This document shows positions 24,913-32,917 of a stretch of DNA of 64,000 nt, in pieces. Origin of the DNA: a bacterium (GTDB lineage Bacteria; Zixibacteria; MSB-5A5; CAIYYT01); the NCBI GenBank assembly GCA_016708315.1, contig JADJGC010000003.1:424034-488033 (forward strand), written 5' to 3'. The first letter of the stretch is position 1. Every line of letters begins with the position of its first letter. Below the pieces are notes generated by a model that saw only the letters and a program-made list of their open reading frames with translations, ran no database searches and had not been told where the DNA came from. The translations under genes and the position numbers were made by a program.

Positions 24913-26154
24913 ATGCCCCGGCTGAAAATTCTCACCGCAATTAGCTTGATGATTCTGCTTGGGTTTGCCCATGCGTCTGCAGAATCTGGCCGAATCTACG
25001 GAAAACTATATACAGTTGATAACGACGTGTTTGAAGGTTGGATACGCTGGGACAAGAATGAAGCGTTCTGGGACGACATTATCGACGGTACCATTGAAAA
25101 GGACCGTCGTGATGCCGATCGCAAACAGGGCAAACGGCGTTACAAGGAATCGAAAGGCAACTTCGAGTTATTCGGGCTTTCGATAGGTGAGGGAAATTCA
25201 GTTTTCGGTTTCGATATCTCCTCGGAGTCACAACTACAATTTGGGCATATCCGCACATTGGCTCGCGATCGCGATGACGGTGCGACACTGACACTCAAGA
25301 ATGGTGAAATAGTAATCTTCAATTCCGGTTCTGATCTCGGCCCGGGCCTCCGTGAAATCCTTCTCAACGATGCCAAGGAAGGCGAAATCTACTTCGATTG
25401 GGACGACATCGATCATATCGACTTCATGCAGGAAGCGAGCGAGCCGACGGATGGTTTGGAACGTTTGTATGGTCGAGTCAGTACGAGACGTGCCGGCGAA
25501 TTCACTGGATGGATCGAGTGGGACGTTGATGAAGTGTTCTCTGACGATGATCTCGACGGCGACGAAGATGGCGGGCGAACGCGAAAAATCAAGATGGGAC
25601 GGATTGCATCGATTGAAAGGCGTTCCTCATCATCAGCCTCGTTAATACTCAAAGACGGCAAGGAAATGGTTCTTCGTAATTCCAATGATGTGAACTCCGA
25701 GAATCGCGGAATTGTCGTAAAGTCCAATGAATTTGGGCGCGTCAAGATCAACTGGAGCGATTTCGAGAAAGCGGAGTTCTTGCCTGTACCCAAGGCCGAC
25801 CTGCCGGCCTACAAAGATTTCGATGGCGGCGGACGCATTCGGGGAACAGCGACCACTGAAGACGGCGAGGAATTCTCCGGAAACATCGCCTGGGACAATG
25901 ACGAAGAATTTACTTGGGAGCATCTTAATGGCGAGTACAAAGGCGTTGAGATTGTGATCCCGTTCGCCATCATATCCACGATAGAGAAGAGTTCGCAGCG
26001 CAGCGCCACGGTTACGCTTAAGAGCGGCAATACCTACATTCTCAGCGGCTCAAATGACGTCAATGAAGAAAACAAGGGCATCTTCGTGATTCGGGAAAAG
26101 GGCAGTACCGAGCAGATTGATTGGTATGACTTCGCAAAGTTAGTAATCAGATAG
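24913..26154 (+). CDS. Secreted protein with three copies of an acidic FxGWIxWDxDE repeat
   Basis: A 413-residue protein with a signal peptide (MPRLKILTAISLMILLGFAHASA). The rest is three homologous units of about 120-130 residues. Each starts with a variant of 'F.GWI.WD.DE.F..D.LDG' (EGWIRWDKNEAF, TGWIEWDVDEVF, SGNIAWDNDEEF). Each then has an S/T-E+-R/S segment ('IERRSSSSASLIL', 'IEKSSQRSATVTL'), 'LKNG/LKSGN', 'NSNDVN.ENRGI' and an acidic 'I.WDDFD'. The rich Asp/Glu content suggests calcium or surface binding. I recognise no named domain. The RBS TTTAGGAGGAG is strong. It ends at a clear terminator, so it is monocistronic. Confidence 0.85.
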   Translation: MPRLKILTAISLMILLGFAHASAESGRIYGKLYTVDNDVFEGWIRWDKNEAFWDDIIDGTIEKDRRDADRKQGKRRYKESKGNFELFGLSIGEGNSVFGFDISSESQLQFGHIRTLARDRDDGATLTLKNGEIVIFNSGSDLGPGLREILLNDAKEGEIYFDWDDIDHIDFMQEASEPTDGLERLYGRVSTRRAGEFTGWIEWDVDEVFSDDDLDGDEDGGRTRKIKMGRIASIERRSSSSASLILKDGKEMVLRNSNDVNSENRGIVVKSNEFGRVKINWSDFEKAEFLPVPKADLPAYKDFDGGGRIRGTATTEDGEEFSGNIAWDNDEEFTWEHLNGEYKGVEIVIPFAIISTIEKSSQRSATVTLKSGNTYILSGSNDVNEENKGIFVIREKGSTEQIDWYDFAKLVIR

Positions 26155-26191
26155 ATAAGTAACGAATCTCCTCACAGTGATTCACCGCCAG

Positions 26192-26220
26192 CCCCGTTCT
26201 GCGAAAGTGGAACGGGGTTT
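26192..26220 (+). terminator. Rho-independent terminator after the triple-repeat gene
   Basis: Perfect 8-bp stem CCCCGTTC/GAACGGGG with a 10-nt loop, then TTTGTGTTTG. Confidence 0.85.
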
Positions 26221-26289
26221 GTGTTTGAATGGTGTACCACAGATAATTGTAATCCAGCTACCCCTCGTGAAATAATTCACATTTTATCG

Positions 26290-26318
26290 TTGACAAAGCC
26301 ATCCTGAAACCCGATAAT
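26290..26318 (+). promoter_or_regulatory. Consensus-like sigma70 promoter for the aspartate aminotransferase-pckA unit
   Basis: TTGACA (26290-26295), a 17-bp spacer and GATAAT (26313-26318). This is the best match to a vegetative promoter seen in the window. Transcription would begin near 26325, leaving a leader of about 150 nt. Confidence 0.75.
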
Positions 26319-26324
26319 ATTAAC

Positions 26325-26474
26325 CGTAGTTTAGGCTCGACATGGGATCGTCCTGGGTCGGCCGTCTACCTGTTTGCCAACACAATATTCGGGGCAAACA
26401 GCGTGTGGCACATAGAGAAACCGTGTCATACGGCATGATTTGAGAATTGACACCTATTTGTCAGGCAGGTTACG
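26325..26474 (+). promoter_or_regulatory. Structured 150-nt leader of the aminotransferase-pckA mRNA
   Basis: The untranslated leader contains two hairpins: TGTTTGCC/GGCAAACA (26371-26400, 8 bp) and GTGTGGCAC/GTGTCATAC (26403-26431, 9 bp with two wobble pairs). A small TGACA/TGTCA stem (26448-26463) lies just before the start codon. No known riboswitch class was recognised and no leader peptide with a good ribosome site was seen. It could regulate translation or mRNA stability of a gluconeogenic unit. Confidence 0.4.
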
Positions 26475-27692
26475 ATGAGTATCAGCACCTTGGCGAGGGA
26501 AATCGCTGAATCGCCGACTCTGAAGCTTAACGAAGAAGCCCAGGACTTGCGCGATCGCGGCGAGGCCGTCATCCATCTTGGCGCGGGCGAGCCGAAGAGC
26601 AAGGTTCCTTTTGAAGCGCTTCTGAACTGTGCGGCGCAATTGTCGACCGCTGAAGTTCGCTACACACCGACTGAAGGCATTTCACCGCTACGCAAGGCGA
26701 TTATTCGCTATACGGAAGAGAACTACGGCAAGGTAGTCGGCAAGGACAACGTGCTGGTCTCCGGCGGCGCCAAACAAGCATTGTCGGTGCTGTTGACGAC
26801 GCTGATTAACCCGATGGACGAAGTGATTATTATTGCGCCGTACTGGGTAAGTTACCCGGAAATGGTTAAGATGGTCTATGGCAAACCGGTAATCGTTACG
26901 CCGGGGGATGGACGATTTGAGCCGCGACTGAAAGATATCATCGACATGACCAGCTCTTACACCAAGGCGGTCATTCTCAACAGCCCGAACAACCCATCCG
27001 GTGTCGTATACTCAGAAGCGTTTGTAGCTGAAGTAGTCGAGTATTGCGAAAAGAAGGGCATTTACCTGATCGTAGATGACATCTATCACAAGCTCGTCTT
27101 TTCGGGCAAGAAGTGGACATCGTGTTACAAGTATGCCAAGGATCAGTCCGACAATTCGCGATTGATCGTAATTAACGGCGTGTCGAAGCTCTATGCGATG
27201 ACTGGATATCGCATTGGCTGGACGGTCGCGAATCCGCAAGTCATTGAAACTATGATAAATGTACAGGCACAAACGACCTCGTGTCCGGCTGTGCTTTCTC
27301 AGATCGCTGCGGTAGGCGCGTTGACAGGAATTCAGACCGGTGTCGAGAGCCTGCGTCTGATGCTGGAGAACAACCGCAAAGTGATGGTGCAAGAGCTGAA
27401 TGCGTTCGAAGGCGTGAAACTGATTCCGCCGGATGGAACATTCTATGCGCTTCCTGATTTCCGCGCTTACAGCAATGATTCAGTGGCTCTTTCAAAGACG
27501 CTATTGAAGAAGGCGATGGTCGTCGCCGTTCCCGGTAAGGAATTCGGCATGGAAGGCCATTTGCGCTTGAGTTTCTGCGGGACAATCAAAGATATCATGG
27601 AAGGCGTTGCACGCATCAAGTGGGTGCTCGATCCGAGTTCTCCCAACGAAATCTACATCGGCGACAGAAAGCTTGTGAGGGACTGGCAATGA
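26475..27692 (+). CDS. Class I/II aminotransferase, probably aspartate aminotransferase
   Basis: A 405-residue PLP enzyme of fold type I. NSPNNPSGVVYS gives the conserved Asn/Pro region, the PLP lysine is in NGVSKLYAMTGYRIGW, and the final Arg is in HLRLSFCGT. The 'LGAGEPKSKVP' N-terminus is that of the AspC/AspB-like Ib group, though some members use other amino acids. It is translationally coupled (ATGA) to PEP carboxykinase, so together they turn aspartate into oxaloacetate and then PEP. That supports an aspartate/oxaloacetate specificity. Behind a strong promoter and a structured leader. Confidence 0.88.
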   Translation: MSISTLAREIAESPTLKLNEEAQDLRDRGEAVIHLGAGEPKSKVPFEALLNCAAQLSTAEVRYTPTEGISPLRKAIIRYTEENYGKVVGKDNVLVSGGAKQALSVLLTTLINPMDEVIIIAPYWVSYPEMVKMVYGKPVIVTPGDGRFEPRLKDIIDMTSSYTKAVILNSPNNPSGVVYSEAFVAEVVEYCEKKGIYLIVDDIYHKLVFSGKKWTSCYKYAKDQSDNSRLIVINGVSKLYAMTGYRIGWTVANPQVIETMINVQAQTTSCPAVLSQIAAVGALTGIQTGVESLRLMLENNRKVMVQELNAFEGVKLIPPDGTFYALPDFRAYSNDSVALSKTLLKKAMVVAVPGKEFGMEGHLRLSFCGTIKDIMEGVARIKWVLDPSSPNEIYIGDRKLVRDWQ

Positions 27693-29332
27693 ACAGCAAC
27701 TACTTGAATATAAAGTCACCTGCGCATGATATTGCCAAGGAACGCGCCAGCGATTTTGGACTAAAGCATCACGGGTTGACCAATCTGCACATGGCGTATT
27801 GGAACTTGGTAGAGCCGGCGCTTTACGAAGAAGCGATGTTCCGCCGCGAAGGCAACATCTCGCATCTGGGACCGCTTGTTGTCAACACGGGCAAGCACAC
27901 TGCGCGAGCTGCTAATGACAAGTTCGTCGTTCAGGAAGCTACCACTACCGACAAAATTTGGTGGGGTCAATACAATCGTCCGTTTAGCGCAGATAAATTC
28001 AGTGCCGTGTATGCACGCCTTCAGGCGTTCCTTCAGGATCGCGACCTTTTTGTGCAAGATTGCTATGTCGGCGCCGATCCGAACTATCAACTGCCGATTC
28101 GCGTGATTACCGAGTACGCGTGGCATTCGCTGTTTGCTCGGAACATGTTCCTTCGCATTGACGCACTCGATCAACTGAAGCGACACGTCCCGGAGTTTAC
28201 AATTATCTCAGTGCCGTCCTTTCAGGGTGTGCCATCAATCGATGGTACCCTAACACCGACGTTCATCCTGCTTAATTTCGAGCAGAAGCTGGTGATCATC
28301 GGCGGGTCGGGCTACGGCGGCGAAATCAAGAAGTCAGCGTTCACAATTCTCAACTACTTGCTGCCACTTCAGGGCGTGATGACCATGCACTGCTCGGCAA
28401 ATGTCGGCAAAGCCGGTGATGTCGCGCTATTTTTCGGATTGTCCGGAACCGGCAAGACGACACTGTCTGCTGATCCGCGGCGGCGCCTGATCGGTGACGA
28501 CGAGGCTGGCTGGAGTGATGAGGGAGTCTTCAATTTTGAAGGCGGTTGCTATGCCAAGGTCATCAATCTGTCTGCATCTGCAGAACCGGAGATTTATGCC
28601 TGCACCAGACGGTTTGGGACGATTCTCGAAAACGTGATTTATGATCCGATTACGCGTCACCTTGATCTCGACGATGATGAGCGCACCGAAAATACGCGCG
28701 CTTCATATCCGCTCGAGTTCATCGAAAACGCCTTGCCGGAAAAACGTGCGGGCCATCCCAAGAACATCATCATGCTGACCTGCGACGCATCCGGAGTCTT
28801 GCCGCCAATAGCGCGGCTGACGCCGGATCAGGCGCTATATCATTTCATCTCAGGATATACGGCGAAAGTATCCGGCACCGAAATCGATCTCGGCAAGGAG
28901 CCGGAGATCACGTTCTCGGCGTGCTTTGGCGCTCCGTTTATGGTGCATCATCCGTACTTCTATGCCGACCTGCTTAAGCGCAAGATCATCCGCCACGATG
29001 TCAAGTGCTGGCTGGTCAATACCGGCTGGACAGGCGGTCCTTATGGAGTCGGTAAGCGCATCAGCATCCGCTACACGCGCGCGATGTTGGAAGCGGCTTT
29101 GACCGGGCAATTGGAGAACGTCGAATATCGCGAAGACAAGCTCTTTGGATTCAAGGTGCCGCTGACTTGCCCCGATGTGCCGGCTGAGGCGCTGTATCCG
29201 GAAAATTCATGGCCGGATAAAGCGGCTTATGCCAACCGCTACAAACAACTGTCGGCGCTGTACATTGAGAATTTCAAGAAGTTCAAAGATGGATGCCCGG
29301 AAGAGATTGTTGCGGCAGGACCGCGGCGGTAG
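27689..29332 (+). CDS. pckA: Phosphoenolpyruvate carboxykinase (ATP)
   Basis: Converts oxaloacetate and ATP to PEP, CO2 and ADP, the entry step of gluconeogenesis. Kinase-1a motif GLSGTGKTTLSADP, metal site LIGDDEAGWSDEGVFNFEGGCYAK and the substrate loops 'GSGYGGEIKKSAFT' are all present. The start is the ATG at 27689, sharing ATGA with the aminotransferase stop, preceded by GAGGG. This gives 547 residues, a usual length; the frame is open to 27620 but those residues overlap the upstream gene. A terminator follows at 29408. Confidence 0.95.
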   Translation: MNSNYLNIKSPAHDIAKERASDFGLKHHGLTNLHMAYWNLVEPALYEEAMFRREGNISHLGPLVVNTGKHTARAANDKFVVQEATTTDKIWWGQYNRPFSADKFSAVYARLQAFLQDRDLFVQDCYVGADPNYQLPIRVITEYAWHSLFARNMFLRIDALDQLKRHVPEFTIISVPSFQGVPSIDGTLTPTFILLNFEQKLVIIGGSGYGGEIKKSAFTILNYLLPLQGVMTMHCSANVGKAGDVALFFGLSGTGKTTLSADPRRRLIGDDEAGWSDEGVFNFEGGCYAKVINLSASAEPEIYACTRRFGTILENVIYDPITRHLDLDDDERTENTRASYPLEFIENALPEKRAGHPKNIIMLTCDASGVLPPIARLTPDQALYHFISGYTAKVSGTEIDLGKEPEITFSACFGAPFMVHHPYFYADLLKRKIIRHDVKCWLVNTGWTGGPYGVGKRISIRYTRAMLEAALTGQLENVEYREDKLFGFKVPLTCPDVPAEALYPENSWPDKAAYANRYKQLSALYIENFKKFKDGCPEEIVAAGPRR

Positions 29333-29407
29333 AAGTTAGCAGAAAACATCAGGCTCGTTATTCCGGCGGACACCGGAGTCCAGCGTAGCTCAATGGCAGT
29401 AGAGATA

Positions 29408-29440
29408 AGCCGTCAGGAGAAATTCTGGCGGCTTTTCCTT
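29408..29440 (+). terminator. Rho-independent terminator after pckA
   Basis: 9-bp stem AGCCGTCAG/CTGGCGGCT (one G-T pair) with an 8-nt loop, followed by TTTTCC. The 29333-29546 gap holds no other feature I can support. Confidence 0.8.
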
Positions 29441-29546
29441 TCCGAACGGTGCGATTCACTTTCCTCTTGACTCGATCCGAGCTGAACGATAGCTTTGCGT
29501 TAACAAAACCAAACACAGGAAACGCCTCAAAGGACAGGAGAGACGC

Positions 29547-29993
29547 ATGAAACGCGTTATATTCGCAGGTATTATGTTATTTCTGGTAGCAGGATGCTAT
29601 CACGCCACAATCGAAACTGGTGCCGCACCATCGACAACTGTTTATAAGCAACCGTGGGCTTCATGCTGGGTCTATGGATTGGTGCCTCCGAAGACGGTGG
29701 AAGCCCAGGCTAAATGCCCGGGCGGTGTCTCGCGCGTTGAGACGCGACACTCATTTTTGAATCAAGTAGTCGGTGCATTGACTTTTGGAATTTATACTCC
29801 GATGGAGATTACGGTTACCTGTGCAGGCACGGGCACTGCTGATGCCTCCGAACCGGCCATTGACATCGTTTGCAAGACCGGCACGAATGACGAAATCGAA
29901 AAGGCTTTCGCTGAAGCTGCAACCAAGGCGGTCGAATTGGGACGACCGGTGTATGTGCAGATTGTGGACGAGGGTGAGCAGACGGCTTACTAA
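29547..29993 (+). CDS. Bor/Iss-like outer-membrane lipoprotein
   Basis: A 148-residue lipoprotein with a signal peptide and lipobox (LFLVAGC, Cys17). The segment 'SFLNQVVGALTFGIYTPMEITVTC' closely matches the 'FVNGLLGFITLGIYTPLEARVYC' core of the phage-lambda Bor family (shown here in two parts: FVNGLLGFITLG and IYTPLEARVYC). Bor/Iss proteins add serum resistance in enteric bacteria, but homologues are widespread in environmental bacteria with unknown roles. 'PSTTVYKQPWASCWVYGLVPPKTV' is also Bor-like. A GACAGGAGAG ribosome site precedes the ATG. Confidence 0.78.
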   Translation: MKRVIFAGIMLFLVAGCYHATIETGAAPSTTVYKQPWASCWVYGLVPPKTVEAQAKCPGGVSRVETRHSFLNQVVGALTFGIYTPMEITVTCAGTGTADASEPAIDIVCKTGTNDEIEKAFAEAATKAVELGRPVYVQIVDEGEQTAY

Positions 29994-30077
29994 TCGAACT
30001 CTGAACTGTCGAGCTAAGTGCGGTCGATGGCTGCATTGACCGCACAATCTGAGAGAAGATCGAGAGCATTCCTTATC

Positions 30078-30938
30078 ATGACCAACTTCTTCAACGCCTA
30101 CGAAGACCGCAAAATGGCGGAAGCATACGCCAAACTGGAATTTCCGGGGACATATTACCTGGCGTTTCGCGACCTGCCCGATATCATAGGCAAACACGTA
30201 ACCGGCAAGCGCGCGCTCGATTTCGGTTGCGGTGCGGGACGCTCGACTCGTTTCATCGAACGGCTTGGCTTCACCGCGACAGGAGTCGATATTTCGGCCA
30301 GCATGTTGGCCCTGGCTCGAGAGATTAATCCGGCAGGGGACTATCGGCTGGTCGACGAAAAAGGACTTCGGTCATTCTCCAGTGCATCCTTCGATCTCAT
30401 TCAGTCAGCCTTCACCTTTGACAATATCCCAACTCGTGAACAGAAGCTCGGAATCCTCCGTGAAATCGCGCGCATGCTGGCTCCAAACGGCCGCTTCATC
30501 AATCTCGTCTCGGCGCCGGAAATCTACTGGTATGAATGGGCGTCGTTTACAACGAAAGACTTTCCGGAGAATCGCATCGCCAAATGCGGCGATATCGTGA
30601 AGATCATCAATACTGATATTGCGGATAGCAGACCCGTCGATGATATTATCTGGCCAGACAGCGACTATCGCGATTTGTATGCCGAGGCCGGGCTTGAAGT
30701 CGAAGCCAAGTACAATCCGCTGGCGCGGGCGGAAGATCCATTCGAATGGGTCAACGAGATGCAGATTGCCCCGTGGTCGATATACGTTTTGAAGTCGGTC
30801 TCTCAAGGTTTTAGACTCCACCTTCCTTACGATTCCGTGCGGTGCAAGACGAGACGCCATACCAACTTAGGCGCCTCGAAATTCCTTCCAACATCCTTGC
30901 CCCTTAATCGCCAATTAGGTATACTCTCCCGCATATGA
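30078..30938 (+). CDS. SAM-dependent methyltransferase (class I)
   Basis: A Rossmann-fold methyltransferase with motif I ALDFGCGAGRSTRFI and 'ATGVDISASMLALA'. The Asp/Phe motif II region (SFDLIQSAFTF) and 'LAPNGRFINLV' (motif III) follow. ATG 30078 (MTNFFNAYEDRK) is preferred over GTG 30018, because the extra 20 residues are not family-like. The last about 45 residues (after IYVLKSVS) look unlike a methyltransferase; they cover the promoter of gatE and may be readthrough or a lineage tail. The stop shares ATGA with gatE. Substrate unknown. Confidence 0.8.
   Translation: MTNFFNAYEDRKMAEAYAKLEFPGTYYLAFRDLPDIIGKHVTGKRALDFGCGAGRSTRFIERLGFTATGVDISASMLALAREINPAGDYRLVDEKGLRSFSSASFDLIQSAFTFDNIPTREQKLGILREIARMLAPNGRFINLVSAPEIYWYEWASFTTKDFPENRIAKCGDIVKIINTDIADSRPVDDIIWPDSDYRDLYAEAGLEVEAKYNPLARAEDPFEWVNEMQIAPWSIYVLKSVSQGFRLHLPYDSVRCKTRRHTNLGASKFLPTSLPLNRQLGILSRI
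30897..30925 (+). promoter_or_regulatory. Probable promoter giving a leaderless or near-leaderless gatE mRNA
   Basis: TTGCCC (30897-30902), a 17-bp spacer and TATACT (30920-30925) lie inside the tail of the methyltransferase gene. The expected transcription start (about 30932) is only about 3 nt before the gatE ATG at 30935. No Shine-Dalgarno sequence precedes that ATG. Seen directly: the hexamers and spacing. Leaderless translation is inference. Confidence 0.5.
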
Positions 30939-32917
30939 ATTACCGCTTCAATCCATCCGACAACTACGAGCGCACAAAGCAAGAAGTGGGCTACTTGCCG
31001 CGAACTGAGGCGACGCCGGATACGTATAGCGCCCTCGGTTTCAAGTGCGGGCTCGAAGTTCATCAACAATTGCTGACCAAACAGAAACTCTTCTGCCGCT
31101 GCCCTGCTGGAATATTCCAGAAGCCGAATGATTACGACGCCGAAATCATCCGGCATATGCGGCCCACTCTTTCGGAATTGGGCGAATACGATGGAACGGC
31201 TTTGATGGAGTTCAAGACGCGGAAAAACATCGTGTACCGCATCAAGGACGCGACTGCGTGCACCTACGATATCGATGATACACCGCCATTCCCGATCAAT
31301 CGCGAAGCGCTTGATATTGCTGTTCAGATTGCGTTGATGCTCAAGACGAACATTGTGGGCGAGCTGCATGTCGCCCGAAAACAGTATCTCGACGGCTCGA
31401 TTCCGACCGGATTCCAACGAACCGCAATTGTCGGCATCGAGGGAACCATCCCGCTCAAGAACAAAACGGTTCGCATTATTCAGATTTCCATCGAAGAAGA
31501 TTCGTGCCGCGAGGTCTCGGATATTGGCCATTGGCGCGTGTATCGCACCGACCGTCTCGGAATGCCATTGATCGAGACGGTGACCTATCCTGATATGCTC
31601 ACTCCAGAAGAAGCTGCCGAAGCTGCACAATACATCCGATTCCTCAATCGCGCTTCCGGCAAGGTGAGAATTGGAATTGGCGCCGCACGAGAGGACGTCA
31701 ATGTCAGTATCACCGGCGGCACTCGTGTGGAGATCAAAGGCGTAGCACACATTCAATGGATTCCGAACCTGGTCCATGTCGAAGCCTTCCGCCAGCGTTC
31801 GTTGTTGTTGATCAAGGCCGAGTTGGCGAAGAGAGGATTGGACCCCAAGAGCTGGACAATATCACACAAGGAGCTTGACCCGGACTTGCTGCCGCGTGAA
31901 CAGAAGGCAATCAAACGCGTTCGTGCTCGTGGTTGGGAGTTGCTCGGGATTAACCTGCCGAAGTTTGAGGGTATCCTCTCGCACTTCACCCAGCCCGAAC
32001 GGATGTTCGCCGACGAAATCAGCGACCGTCTCAAGGTCATTGCCTGTCTTGAACGCCCGAATATGCTGCATTCAGAGCAATTACACCTCTTTGGCGACGA
32101 GCAAGAGCTGATCGATATCCGCGATTACCTTGATGCTCAGCCGGGCGATGCGCAGATTGTTCTTTGGGGACCGCCGGATGATATAAAGACTGCGCTTGAG
32201 ACAATCGAAGAGCGCTGCAAACTGGCAATGCAAGGCGTTCCGAACGAGACCCGCAAGTCAATCTCCGATGGTACGACGATTTTTGAGCGTGTCCTTCCGG
32301 GCGCCGACCGCATGTACCCGGACACAGATTCCGCGCCAATTTCTATTGACGACAATGTCATAAACGAAGTGCGCAAATCGCTTCCCGTCGATGTGTCTGA
32401 CCGCATGGCGCAATTGCGAAAGTGGCAGGTACCTGAGGACTGTTTCGCATATATCCTTCGTAACAACCTGATTCCTTTGATCGAGACGATCACTGCTGAA
32501 TGCAAGCAAACGCCGCGCTTCGTTGCGACAATGTTCGGTCATGGGTTGAAGAATCTGGAAGGCAAGAAGAAGGCCCAGCCAGACTTCAGTTTCGAGAAGA
32601 TCCACCAATTACTTCTGTTTGTCGAAAAACGAAATCTCGGAAATGAAATCCTGAAGAAAATGCTGCCGGTGACTTATAGCCATCCGAACATGGATTTCGA
32701 TTCGGTGCTGACGACTGTCGATTTTCGCGAACAGAAGATCGAAGAGATTCTCGAATTCTTGCCGGCATTGCGCCGCAAGTACCTTGAGATTCGCAAGCGG
32801 GAGGGCCACGAGGCCAAGATTCGTTGGGTGATGGGGCAGATGCGCAAACGCGCGGTCGGCAATGTGTCGTTGCGTGAACTTCATGAGCGAGTTTCCAAGG
32901 AGATCGTCGGTGGTTGA
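30935..32917 (+). CDS. gatE: Archaeal-type Glu-tRNA(Gln) amidotransferase subunit E
   Basis: The GatB-like kinase subunit of the archaeal GatDE enzyme, which turns Glu-tRNA(Gln) into Gln-tRNA(Gln). The N-terminal part has LGFKCGLEVHQQL and the phosphate-transfer/zinc region of the GatB family. A GAD/AspRS-like insertion follows, with 'ETRKSISDGTTIFERVLPG..RMYPDTDSAPI', the wording of archaeal GatE, and a C-terminal YqeY-like tail. 660 residues is near archaeal length (about 620-640), far longer than bacterial GatB (about 480). GatE is found almost only in archaea. GatD follows with an 8-nt overlap. Origin by transfer from archaea is inferred. Confidence 0.92.
   Translation: MNYRFNPSDNYERTKQEVGYLPRTEATPDTYSALGFKCGLEVHQQLLTKQKLFCRCPAGIFQKPNDYDAEIIRHMRPTLSELGEYDGTALMEFKTRKNIVYRIKDATACTYDIDDTPPFPINREALDIAVQIALMLKTNIVGELHVARKQYLDGSIPTGFQRTAIVGIEGTIPLKNKTVRIIQISIEEDSCREVSDIGHWRVYRTDRLGMPLIETVTYPDMLTPEEAAEAAQYIRFLNRASGKVRIGIGAAREDVNVSITGGTRVEIKGVAHIQWIPNLVHVEAFRQRSLLLIKAELAKRGLDPKSWTISHKELDPDLLPREQKAIKRVRARGWELLGINLPKFEGILSHFTQPERMFADEISDRLKVIACLERPNMLHSEQLHLFGDEQELIDIRDYLDAQPGDAQIVLWGPPDDIKTALETIEERCKLAMQGVPNETRKSISDGTTIFERVLPGADRMYPDTDSAPISIDDNVINEVRKSLPVDVSDRMAQLRKWQVPEDCFAYILRNNLIPLIETITAECKQTPRFVATMFGHGLKNLEGKKKAQPDFSFEKIHQLLLFVEKRNLGNEILKKMLPVTYSHPNMDFDSVLTTVDFREQKIEEILEFLPALRRKYLEIRKREGHEAKIRWVMGQMRKRAVGNVSLRELHERVSKEIVGG

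Noticed and set aside
27620..27688. Longer N-terminus for pckA
   Set aside because: The extra residues lie inside the aminotransferase gene in another frame. ATG 27689 has coupling and a ribosome site.
29384..29405. TAGCTCAATGGCAGTAGAG resembling a tRNA D-arm
   Set aside because: No anticodon arm with a paired stem, no T-arm and no acceptor match follow. The next bases form a terminator.
30827..31777. 316-codon minus-strand frame opposite gatE
   Set aside because: Fully antisense to the conserved gatE gene and methyltransferase tail, with no family features.
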